Shown piece by piece: positions 20,018 through 27,760 of a DNA stretch of 64,000 nt. Made by a program: the position numbers and the translations under genes. The DNA is from Rhodanobacter denitrificans (GTDB lineage: Bacteria > Pseudomonadota > Gammaproteobacteria > Xanthomonadales > Rhodanobacteraceae). Within the stretch, counting starts at the first letter, position 1, and the number at the start of each line of letters is the position of its first letter. The stretch covers positions 4,092,001-4,156,000 of the forward strand of contig NC_020541.1 in assembly GCF_000230695.2 (NCBI RefSeq), read 5' to 3'. The notes beneath the pieces are model-generated. The model had not been told where the DNA came from, did no database searches, and saw only the letters and a list, made by a program, of their open reading frames with translations.

Positions 20018-21055
20018 ATGATGCGTGGATGGCATTGCCTCGCCCTGGCCTGCGCGTTGTCGCTGGCGGTCGCGCCGGCGGTCGCTGGCAAGTCCCCCGC
20101 GAGCAACAGCCGCAGCACGCCGGGTCGGGCCGCGCAAGCCCGCGACAAGGCCCAGCTCGCGTTCCAGCGTGACCTGGTCAGCGTGCTGGCCCCCGGTGGT
20201 GACCCGCTGCGACTGCTCGGCGCGGCCCTGCTGGCGCGACCGCTGTTCAACCAGCCGCCGGAGAACAGCTTCCACCGCCTGATCGAGCGGGCCGCGCAGG
20301 TCGACGGTGCCGGCGCAGCGGTCGACTGGATGCGCCTGGCCGATTGCGATGCCGCCGCCGGCACCTGCCCGAACGGCGAGGCGCTGCAGCGCCTGCTGGT
20401 GCGGGCACCGGACAACGCCGCGGTGTGGCTGCTCAAGCTCGGCGCCGACGCGCGCGGCATGAAACAGGACGCCGCCCGCGACGACCTGGGCCAGGCCGCC
20501 GCGGCAAAGCGCTACGACGATTACGCCGGCGCCAGCCTGCAGGCCCTGGCCAACGCGGCCGGCGCGCTGCCGCCGCCGCCGGACACGCTGGACCCGGCCC
20601 ACGCCGGCGGTGCCGTCGGCATGCAGACCGTGCTGGTGTTCGGCCTGGCCGGCACCCAGCCGCAGCCGAGCCTGCAACTGGTCGCCAAGCTGTGCGAGAA
20701 CGCCGGCGAGGACGCCTCGATCAAGACCGACTGCCTGGCCCTGGGCAAGACCCTGGAATGGGGCTCCAGCCCGCTGGCCCGCTCGCTCGGCCTGCACCTG
20801 CGCGAAGTGTTGGCCGACGATCCGGCGCAGCGGCAGGAAGCGAAGGACGCCCGTCGCAACCTGGTCTGGCAGGTGCAGAGCTTCGCCCGCCTGCTGGCCC
20901 GGGCACAGGACGACGCAGCGCTGGCCCAGCGCCTGCTCACGCTGGCGCGCCACGGCGGCACCGAGATGAGCCTGCAGCTGGCCGCCCTGCGCGACAACGG
21001 CCTCCCGGTCGAGGCACCCGCCGACTGGCAGCCGGGAACAGCGAATCGGGAATAG
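20018..21055 (+). CDS. Secreted hypothetical protein
   Basis: A 345-residue product with a clear signal peptide (MMRGWHCLALACALSLAVAPAVAGK). The mature part is alpha-helical and Ala/Leu-rich with short TPR-like stretches and a few cysteines (LADCDAAAGTCPNG, TDCLALGK). No known enzyme motif was recognised. The last residues (PGTANRE) and the stop codon are encoded by an intergenic inverted repeat, so the native C terminus may have been shifted by that repeat. Start 20018 was chosen to begin the signal peptide; an upstream in-frame start at 19985 would add a non-signal-like leader. Confidence 0.7.
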   Translation: MMRGWHCLALACALSLAVAPAVAGKSPASNSRSTPGRAAQARDKAQLAFQRDLVSVLAPGGDPLRLLGAALLARPLFNQPPENSFHRLIERAAQVDGAGAAVDWMRLADCDAAAGTCPNGEALQRLLVRAPDNAAVWLLKLGADARGMKQDAARDDLGQAAAAKRYDDYAGASLQALANAAGALPPPPDTLDPAHAGGAVGMQTVLVFGLAGTQPQPSLQLVAKLCENAGEDASIKTDCLALGKTLEWGSSPLARSLGLHLREVLADDPAQRQEAKDARRNLVWQVQSFARLLARAQDDAALAQRLLTLARHGGTEMSLQLAALRDNGLPVEAPADWQPGTANRE

Positions 21056-21116
21056 GAAATCGCAAGAGCGGGCCCTGCCGCTCGATCCGGCGCATCCCGT
21101 TGGCCATTCCCGATTC
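21043..21116. repeat. Intergenic inverted repeat of the GAATCGGGAAT type
   Basis: GAATCGGGAAT at 21043-21053 and its exact reverse complement at 21106-21116 flank a GC-rich centre. Related ATTCCCC words follow to about 21130. Such GGGAATCGGGAAT palindromes are common intergenic repeats in Xanthomonadales. The left arm supplies the stop codon of the upstream gene. Confidence 0.65.
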
Positions 21117-21182
21117 CCGGCTATTCCCCATTGGCGCCCCGCCCGCTAGGCTTGGGCCACCTTCCGTGGCAGGGGTGATCCG

Positions 21183-21815
21183 ATGCTTACGACGCTGGTG
21201 GCGAGCAGCAAGGGTGGTTGCGGCAAGAGCACGCTGGTGACGCAACTGGCATCGCACTGGGCCCAGGCCGGGCAGCACACCGCGATCATCGACGCCGACC
21301 GGCAGCACTCCAGCTTCCACTGGGCCGAGCTCAGACCCGACAACGTCCCCGGCGTGCTCGCCTTCGACAGCGGCCGGCGCAACCTGCAACGCGTGCCGGC
21401 GGACACCCAGCAGTTGCTGATCGACACCCCCGCCGGCTCCGGCGAGCGCGAGCTGGAACCCTACCTCGAGCTGGCCGACGTGCTGCTGGTACCGGTGCTG
21501 CCGTCCTCGTTCGACCTCGACGCCACGCTGCGCTTCCTCGGCGAGTTGCAGGCGATCCGACGCATCCGCAGCGGCAAGCTGCCGGTGGCGCTGGTGGCCA
21601 ACCGGCTCAAGCCGTGGACCCACGCCAGCCAGGATGCGATCACCCAACTGGCCGGGCAATCGCCGTTCCCGATCGCCGCACAACTGCGCGACAGCCAGGC
21701 CTACGTGCTGCTCGCCGGCCTCGGCAAGGGCATCTTCGACTACCAGTCCGAACAGGTCCGCAGCCACCAGCAGGACTGGAAGGCCCTGCTGCGCTGGATC
21801 AAGCGCCAGCACTGA
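21183..21815 (+). CDS. ParA/MinD-family ATPase
   Basis: A 210-residue P-loop ATPase. It has a deviant Walker A (SSKGGCGKSTLV, with the signature Lys), a DADRQHSS switch I region and LLIDTPAGSG (Walker B/switch II). It is shorter than chromosomal ParA and has no adjacent ParB. It resembles orphan ParA-like proteins that position cargo such as chemoreceptors or carboxysomes, but no cargo gene is evident here. A good ribosome-binding site (AGGGG) precedes the ATG. sixA follows 57 bases downstream. Confidence 0.85.
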   Translation: MLTTLVASSKGGCGKSTLVTQLASHWAQAGQHTAIIDADRQHSSFHWAELRPDNVPGVLAFDSGRRNLQRVPADTQQLLIDTPAGSGERELEPYLELADVLLVPVLPSSFDLDATLRFLGELQAIRRIRSGKLPVALVANRLKPWTHASQDAITQLAGQSPFPIAAQLRDSQAYVLLAGLGKGIFDYQSEQVRSHQQDWKALLRWIKRQH

Positions 21816-21872
21816 AGCGCGCCCTTCCCGATGTTCACCGCGCGCCTTGCGCCACCACCCCCGGAGTCTTCC

Positions 21873-22346
21873 ATGCACGAACTGATCCTGTTGCGACACG
21901 CCGAAGCGGTGCCGATGGAAACCACCGGCGACGACCCGCAGCGTCCGCTCAGCGTGCGCGGCGAACGGGAAGCGCAGGCCGCCGGGCTGTGGCTGGCCGC
22001 GCACGGCCTGCGCCCCGACCGGGTGCTGTGCTCGCCGAGCCGACGCACCGACGAGACCACCCGCCTGGCGCTGGCCGCGATCGACAACGCGCCGGTGCCG
22101 CAGCAGGCCGACGAGATCTACGACGCCTCGCCCGGCGAACTGCTGGCCCTGCTCGACCAGCACGCCGATGCCGGCACCGTGCTGCTGGTCGGCCACAACC
22201 CCGGCATGGAGCGGCTGGTGGCGCTGCTGGTCGAGGGCCGCTCCGACGAATTCCGCGGCATGCCGCCCGGTGCGCTGGCGGTGCTGCACCTGGACGGCGC
22301 GCTGGAACCGGGCAACGCCCGGCTGGACGCGTTCTGGTCGCCCTGA
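21873..22346 (+). CDS. sixA: Phosphohistidine phosphatase SixA
   Basis: A histidine-phosphatase-superfamily member of 157 residues. The catalytic RHAEA motif is near the N terminus (LILLRHAEAVPME). It also has the SPSRRTDETT segment and the second His in VGHNPGMERL. In E. coli, SixA dephosphorylates phosphohistidine in signalling and PTS proteins. Start 21873 follows CGGAG. It is probably co-transcribed with the ParA-like gene. Confidence 0.88.
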   Translation: MHELILLRHAEAVPMETTGDDPQRPLSVRGEREAQAAGLWLAAHGLRPDRVLCSPSRRTDETTRLALAAIDNAPVPQQADEIYDASPGELLALLDQHADAGTVLLVGHNPGMERLVALLVEGRSDEFRGMPPGALAVLHLDGALEPGNARLDAFWSP

Positions 22347-22421
22347 CCCGCGCGGCGACCGTGCGTTGCCGCGGCCCGGCGGCGGCCGCCGCTTCCTCAC
22401 GACCACGGCACGCGCCAACCG

Positions 22422-22427
22422 TATGAT
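22422..22427 (+). promoter_or_regulatory. -10 element giving a possibly leaderless mRNA
   Basis: TATGAT ends 6 bases before the ATG at 22434. Transcription would therefore begin at or next to the start codon, with no room for a ribosome-binding site. The -35 is not convincing. Confidence 0.35.
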
Positions 22428-22433
22428 TTGCCC

Positions 22434-24311
22434 ATGTCCGTCTTGCGCCGATTCGCCCTACCGCTGCTGCTTGCGCTGCTGTCGCTGCAGGGCTGCACCG
22501 TATCGCGCGCGCAGATCCGCCGTGCCGACGCCATCGTCGCCGCCAGCGCCGACCGCAGCAGCAGCTGTGCGCAGGCCGACCATTGCGCGCTGCCGTCGCC
22601 GCTGCTGGCCGCCGCCACCGAGGCGCTCGCCGCCTCCACCCCGGAGCGGCCGGTGCACGTGGTCACCCTGCTCGACGACTCCGTGCCGGCGATGGCCGCG
22701 CGGATCAACCTGGTGCGCGCGGCGCGGCACTCGATCGACGTGCAGACCTACATCTGGGACCAGGACGATGCCGGCCAGCTGATGCTGGACGAGCTGGTGC
22801 AGGCGGCGCGGCGCGGCGTGCGCGTGCGCATCCTGGCCGACCAGCTGTTCTCCTTCGGCGACCTCGACCTGCTCGACCGGCTGACGCGGGTCAGCCCGAA
22901 CCTCGAGGTGCGGCTGTACAACCCGACCTTCCACAAGGCACGCACGCAGCCGCTGGAATTCGCCGCCGGCGTGCTGTGCTGCTTCATGCAGTTCAACCAG
23001 CGCATGCACAACAAGCTGCTGCTGGTGGACGACCGCATCGGCATCACCGGCGGGCGCAACTACCAGAACCGCTACTTCAATTGGGACGACAGCTTCAACT
23101 ACGTCGACCGCGACGCGATGGTCGGCGGCCCCGCCGCGCTGCAGATGGCGGCCAGCTTCGAGCGGTTCTGGAACCACCCGCGCGCGCTGCCGCTGACCCA
23201 TCTGCGCGACGTCAACCGGCGCATCCTGTCCGACCACACGCCGCCAACCTGGCCGGCCCCGCACTACCGCCGTCCGGCGCGCGTGGCGCGCGTGCAGCAG
23301 GCCGCCGAGGACCCGGCCTGGCTGCAGACCTGGCTGGTCGACGCCTCGCGGCGGGTGGGTCGGGTGGAATACTTCAGCGACCTGCCGGCGAAGACCGACA
23401 AGCCGGACAAGCGCCGCGCGCTCGATTTCACCCACCACATCATGCGCATGATCGGCGAGGCGAAACGCGAGGTACTGCTGCAGACGCCGTACCTGGTGAT
23501 GAGCAAGCGCGCGCAGCACATCTTCCGCACGCTGCACCGGCGCGCCGACCCGCCGCTAGTGATCGTCTCCACCAATTCGCTGGCCTCGACCGACGCGTTC
23601 GCGGTGTACGCGATGTCGTACAAACATCGCAAGCGCTACCTGAAGAAGTTCGGCTTCGAGATCCACGAGCTGAAGCCGCACGCGCCCAGCGCCGCGGTGG
23701 ACAACGAACTGGCCAACCTCGACCTGGACACGACCGCGCTGCCGCCGCCGGAAGCCGCCGGCCCGGCCCGCGTTCCCGCGGCGCGCTTCCGCCTGCTCGG
23801 CAGCCGCGGCAGCAGCAACCGCCCGGCACCGCTGCACAGCACCGGCCTGCGCTTCGGCCTGCATGCGAAGTCGATCGTGGTCGACGACGTCTTCGCGATG
23901 GTCGGCTCGCACAATTTCGATCCGCGCTCGGACCACTACAACACCGAGTCGGGTGTGATCGTCTACGACCACGACTTCGCCGACCAGCTGCGCCACAGCA
24001 TCCTGCGCAGCACGCAGCCGGAAAACGCGTGGGTGATCGCGCCGCGGCGGTCGAAGGTACCGGTGCTGACCGATATCAACCGGGCGATCGGCACGGTCTC
24101 CGAGCAGTTGCCGCTGTTCGACCTGTGGCCGTTCCGCTATGCCACCAGCTTCGACCTCAAGCCCGGCTGCCAGCCGCTGCGCGCCACCGACCCGAACTTC
24201 TACGCCTGCTACGAACCGGTCGGCGACTTCCCCGACGTGGCGCTCTCGCCGAAGCTGATCATCACGCGGATGGTTACCGCGTTCGGGGTGGGCGCCAAGG
24301 GCATCCTGTGA
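22434..24311 (+). CDS. Phospholipase D/cardiolipin synthase-family lipoprotein (ClsC-like)
   Basis: A 625-residue protein with a lipoprotein signal (RRFALPLLLALLSLQGC, lipobox LQGC). It has two PLD HKD motifs: the first is HNKLLLVDDRIGITGGRN, and the second is HAKSIVVDDVFAMVGSHN. This two-HKD, roughly 500-650 residue form matches the ClsC/YmdC type that makes cardiolipin or transfers phosphatidyl groups. The substrate is inferred. The unusual N-terminal lipidation would place the enzyme at the envelope. Confidence 0.88.
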   Translation: MSVLRRFALPLLLALLSLQGCTVSRAQIRRADAIVAASADRSSSCAQADHCALPSPLLAAATEALAASTPERPVHVVTLLDDSVPAMAARINLVRAARHSIDVQTYIWDQDDAGQLMLDELVQAARRGVRVRILADQLFSFGDLDLLDRLTRVSPNLEVRLYNPTFHKARTQPLEFAAGVLCCFMQFNQRMHNKLLLVDDRIGITGGRNYQNRYFNWDDSFNYVDRDAMVGGPAALQMAASFERFWNHPRALPLTHLRDVNRRILSDHTPPTWPAPHYRRPARVARVQQAAEDPAWLQTWLVDASRRVGRVEYFSDLPAKTDKPDKRRALDFTHHIMRMIGEAKREVLLQTPYLVMSKRAQHIFRTLHRRADPPLVIVSTNSLASTDAFAVYAMSYKHRKRYLKKFGFEIHELKPHAPSAAVDNELANLDLDTTALPPPEAAGPARVPAARFRLLGSRGSSNRPAPLHSTGLRFGLHAKSIVVDDVFAMVGSHNFDPRSDHYNTESGVIVYDHDFADQLRHSILRSTQPENAWVIAPRRSKVPVLTDINRAIGTVSEQLPLFDLWPFRYATSFDLKPGCQPLRATDPNFYACYEPVGDFPDVALSPKLIITRMVTAFGVGAKGIL

Positions 24312-24521
24312 GCACCATTCACCACCGTGATCGCTGCTCCACGAGAACCACTTTCGCCACCTGTTGCCTCGTGTGAAGCTCTTGCTTCTGATGTTCTTCG
24401 CCCTGAATGCAGCAAGCACGACAGCATCGCGCTCAAAGTGAGCCCCTGCAGGTTGCAGAAAGCGCACGCCTTTTGCGCAGGCTTGATAAAACGCGAAGCA
24501 CCAACGCGCCTGGACAAAACC

Positions 24522-25073
24522 CTACGGCAACTGCGCGACGCGATCGCCCCGCGAGGTGAAGCGCATCGGCAGCTCGCCGCTGAGCCCGTCGGGGTGGTCC
24601 GGCGGTACCGCGAAGCGCCAGCCGCGCACGCTGCGCAGGGCGTGCTGGTCGAGCACCGGGTCGCCGCTGGATTCGCTCAGGCTGGCGGTGGTGACCCGGC
24701 CGTTGCCATCGATGTCGACGTGCAGCAGCACGCGGCCGTCGAGATGGCCGCGCAACTCGTCCCACGATTGCGAGGTGTCGGCGGGGGTGGCCAGCGGCAC
24801 CAGCTCCGGCGCGGGTGCGGCAATGGCGGCCTGTGCTTCGTCAGCGACCACCGCCGGCGGCAGCATGCGCCTTGCCGGCGCGACGCGCGGCGAGCGGCGC
24901 GGGCGGTGCGGCGACGGGCGGGCGCGCAGCGCGGTCGGCGTGTCGACCTGCGCGGTGTAGCGCGTCGGTGGGCCGGACCAGACGCTGGTCTGCGCGCTGA
25001 GCCAGCCGGTGCCGGCGACGCCGACGGCCAGTGCGAGCAGGCTGAGGGAGGCGGTGGTGCGCAGGCGGAACAT
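24522..25073 (-). CDS. TonB-like C-terminal-domain protein
   Basis: A 183-residue protein. It has a hydrophobic N-terminal helix (TTASLSLLALAVGVAGTGWL), a proline/arginine-rich periplasmic linker (about residues 45-90) and a C-terminal TonB fold (GRVLLHVDIDGNGRVTTASLSESSGDPVLDQHALRSVRGWRF). This is the domain that contacts outer-membrane receptors. No exbB/exbD is nearby, so its partner is unknown. The 210 bases between this stop and the PLD gene hold no recognisable feature. Confidence 0.8.
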   Translation of the reverse strand: MFRLRTTASLSLLALAVGVAGTGWLSAQTSVWSGPPTRYTAQVDTPTALRARPSPHRPRRSPRVAPARRMLPPAVVADEAQAAIAAPAPELVPLATPADTSQSWDELRGHLDGRVLLHVDIDGNGRVTTASLSESSGDPVLDQHALRSVRGWRFAVPPDHPDGLSGELPMRFTSRGDRVAQLP

Positions 25074-25125
25074 GGCGGCCTTTATGCACCCGCCCGGACG
25101 AATCGAGGCTGAAGCGGTCGCCCGG

Positions 25126-26409
25126 TCACCGCTCGAGGATCGCGGTGACGCCCATGCCGCCGGCGGTGCAGATCGAGATCAGCCCGCGGCCGGTGCCCTT
25201 CTGTTCCAGCAGCTTCGCCAGCGTGGCGATGATGCGCGCGCCGGTGGCGGCGAACGGGTGGCCGACGGCAAGGCTGGAGCCGTGCACGTTGAGCTTCGCC
25301 GGATCGATCGCGCCGAGCGGCGCGTCGAGGCCGAGCCGGTTCCTGCAGTAGTCGGCCGACTCCCACGCGCGCAGCGTGCACAGCACCTGTGCCGCGAACG
25401 CCTCGTGGATCTCGTAGTAGTCGAAGTCCTGCAGGCGCAGGCCGTGGCGCGCCAGCATGCGCGGCACCGCGATGGTCGGCGCCATCAGCAGGCCTTCGCC
25501 GTGCACGAAATCCACCGCGGCGACTTCGGCATCGCGCAGCCAGGCCTGGATTTTCAGCCCGCGCTGCGCGGCCCACGCCTCGCTGCCCAGCAGCACCGCG
25601 GCGGCGCCGTCGGACAGGCCGGTGGAATTGCCGGCGGTGAGCGTGCCGTGGCCGGAGCTCTTGTCGAACGCCGGCTTCAGCGAAGCCAGCTTGTCCATGG
25701 TCGAGTCCGGGCGCAGGAAACCGTCGCGCTTCAGGCCGCGGAACGGCACCAGCAGGCCCTCGAAGAAACCGGCGTCGTAGGCGGCGGCCAGCTTGCGGTG
25801 GCTGTCCAGCGCCAGCTGGTCCTGCGCCTCGCGGCTGACCTGCCACTCCTTCGCCATCTGCTCGCAGTGGTCGCCCATCGACTTGCCGGTGCGCGGCTCG
25901 GCCACGCCGGGGAACGAGGGCTTCAGCTCGCCGAGCGAGAAGCCGCGCAGCGCCGTCTTCAGCTTGTCCAGCGGCGTCTTCGCGCGGTTCATCGCCAGCA
26001 GGCGCTTGCGCAGGCGGGTGCCGTAGACGATCGGCACGTCGGACGTGGTGTCCGAACCGCCGGCGATGCCGGCCTCGATCTGCCCGGCGGCGATCTTGTT
26101 GGCGATGATGATGGCGTTGTCCAGCGAGGTGCCGCAGGCGCGCGCGGTGGTGATGCCCGGCGTGGTCGGCGCCAGCCCGGAACTGAGCAGCGCCTCGCGC
26201 GCCAGGTTCCAGTCGGACGCGTGCTTGATCACCGCGCCCATCGCCACGTCGCCCAGTTCCACCCCGTGCAGGCCGAAGCGCTCGACCAGCGCGCCAAGCA
26301 CCTTCACCGACATGCCGAAGTTGCCGACGTCGGCGTAGGCCGTGTTGTTGCGGCAGAACGGGATGCGCACACCGCCGATCACCCCGACGCGCTTCTGCGT
26401 GTTTTCCAT
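25126..26409 (-). CDS. fadI: Acetyl-CoA C-acyltransferase (FadI-type thiolase)
   Basis: A 427-residue thiolase that cleaves 3-ketoacyl-CoA in beta-oxidation or condenses acetyl-CoA. The nucleophilic Cys lies in TTARACGTSLDNAI. The C-terminal pair is GHPFAATGAR (His) and CTAGGMG (Cys), with EIHEAFAAQ in between. The start at 26409 (MENTQKRVGVIGG) excludes an upstream non-family extension. The name is based on resemblance to FadI-type sequences. Other acetyl-CoA acetyltransferase roles, for example with the 3-hydroxybutyrate dehydrogenase, are possible. Confidence 0.85.
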   Translation of the reverse strand: MENTQKRVGVIGGVRIPFCRNNTAYADVGNFGMSVKVLGALVERFGLHGVELGDVAMGAVIKHASDWNLAREALLSSGLAPTTPGITTARACGTSLDNAIIIANKIAAGQIEAGIAGGSDTTSDVPIVYGTRLRKRLLAMNRAKTPLDKLKTALRGFSLGELKPSFPGVAEPRTGKSMGDHCEQMAKEWQVSREAQDQLALDSHRKLAAAYDAGFFEGLLVPFRGLKRDGFLRPDSTMDKLASLKPAFDKSSGHGTLTAGNSTGLSDGAAAVLLGSEAWAAQRGLKIQAWLRDAEVAAVDFVHGEGLLMAPTIAVPRMLARHGLRLQDFDYYEIHEAFAAQVLCTLRAWESADYCRNRLGLDAPLGAIDPAKLNVHGSSLAVGHPFAATGARIIATLAKLLEQKGTGRGLISICTAGGMGVTAILER

Positions 26410-26487
26410 GCTCGGAACAGTCCACCACTCAAGTCGGTCAAGGCTAACCCGCCATGCCGCGCGGCGAAAGCCCAAAACGCTGAATGG

Positions 26488-26493
26488 TAGAAT
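26488..26493 (+). promoter_or_regulatory. -10 element for the gene at 26526
   Basis: TAGAAT lies directly after an in-frame ATG at 26484. Transcription would begin near 26500, downstream of that ATG, so the GTG at 26526 is the more likely translation start. Confidence 0.4.
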
Positions 26494-26525
26494 CCCGTCT
26501 CCTCCCGTCTTCCGGACCCTCGCTC

Positions 26526-27668
26526 GTGGAAACGCAAACGCTGTTCGCCCTGCCGGTGGTGCTGGCCCTGGAACCGGTCGCGGGCGAGCCGCCGGCGCGG
26601 CTCACGTTCACCCGCGACGAGGCTGCCGCGCTGGCGGCGCTGATCGCCGCCGACCTGCACGCGCTGGTGCCGCAGGTCGACGCCGCGCGGCTGGCGCTGG
26701 CCGGCGCGCTGTTCGACCAGGTCGAGTTGCTGCGACCGGGCTTCCCGGTCTGGGCCGCGCTGGACGAGCTGGCGCGACGCGTGCCGCGCAGCCAGCTGGA
26801 GAACGTGGTGGCCTTCGGCAGCCATCAAGGGCAGATGCCGGCGCAACCGCTGGAACCCTCACCGACCTATGCTGAAGGCCCGATGCGGCTGCTGCCGATG
26901 AGTCTGCTGGCGCCGGCGGGGCAGGCCGAGGAGCTGTCCGAGCAGCTGGAGATCCAGCTGGTCGGGCGCGGCGAGGCCGGCGCGCTGACCGCCGACTGGC
27001 TGATGCGCACGCTCGGCATCCGGCTGGAGCACGTGCGCTACCTCAGCCGCAACGACCTGCTGGCGCTGACTTGCGTGCAGTACGAGCACGTCAACCTGGC
27101 GCCGCTGTGGGCGCTGCTGGAGACGGCGCTGCTGACCCCGTACCGCGAGGAGGCGACGATGAGCGCGCGCGGGCTGGCCGTGCGCTACGCCGACGGCAAG
27201 GTGCTGGCGCAGTCGCCGTCGCAGTGGCTGGCCGCGCAGACCGGGGATGCCGGGCAGCGCGCGCACGATTTTGCCGGCATCGTGTTCGAGCTGCGCCAGT
27301 ACGCCGCACTGCTCGACGCGCACCAGCTGCCGCTGCAACTGCAGCCCGACGCGGCACAGCCGGCTGCGGCCGCCGACGGCTACCTGCTGGAAACCCTGTC
27401 CACGGTCGAACCCGGCTACGATCCGCCGACGCTGTTCGCGCACGAGGCCCCCGGCCTCGGCGTGGTGGCGATCACCGTGGCCCAGCGCGGCGACGGCGGC
27501 CATGCGCGCGCGCTGGCGCACGGCTACCCGCTGCAGCCGCAGGCGCTGGGCTTGCTGCTGGCGCGACTGACCGACCAGTACGGCATCGTCGCCGAACTGC
27601 ACGCATCGGGCCGGATCGTGCTGGACGCCGCCGGCCGGCTCGGCGCCCCGGCCGCCGCCCTGCATTGA
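26526..27668 (+). CDS. Hypothetical protein
   Basis: A 380-residue protein from a GTG (METQTLFALPVVLALEP). It is acidic and Ala/Leu-rich with no signal peptide or recognised catalytic motif. The segment LGIRLEHVRYLSRNDLLALTCVQYEHVNLAPLWALLE is its most distinctive part. Codon use and start context look like a real chromosomal gene, but the family was not recognised. It is divergent from the thiolase gene and upstream of the GGDEF-EAL gene. A GCCGGG/CCCGGC hairpin lies just after the stop (27674-27692). Confidence 0.65.
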   Translation: METQTLFALPVVLALEPVAGEPPARLTFTRDEAAALAALIAADLHALVPQVDAARLALAGALFDQVELLRPGFPVWAALDELARRVPRSQLENVVAFGSHQGQMPAQPLEPSPTYAEGPMRLLPMSLLAPAGQAEELSEQLEIQLVGRGEAGALTADWLMRTLGIRLEHVRYLSRNDLLALTCVQYEHVNLAPLWALLETALLTPYREEATMSARGLAVRYADGKVLAQSPSQWLAAQTGDAGQRAHDFAGIVFELRQYAALLDAHQLPLQLQPDAAQPAAAADGYLLETLSTVEPGYDPPTLFAHEAPGLGVVAITVAQRGDGGHARALAHGYPLQPQALGLLLARLTDQYGIVAELHASGRIVLDAAGRLGAPAAALH

Positions 27669-27760
27669 TCGTCGCCGGGTGGTTCGCCCGGCCCGCTGGG
27701 CAGCGACGAAAACTCGGCGCATGATGAAGCGGCGCCGACAGGGGGCGCCATGCTGACGGA

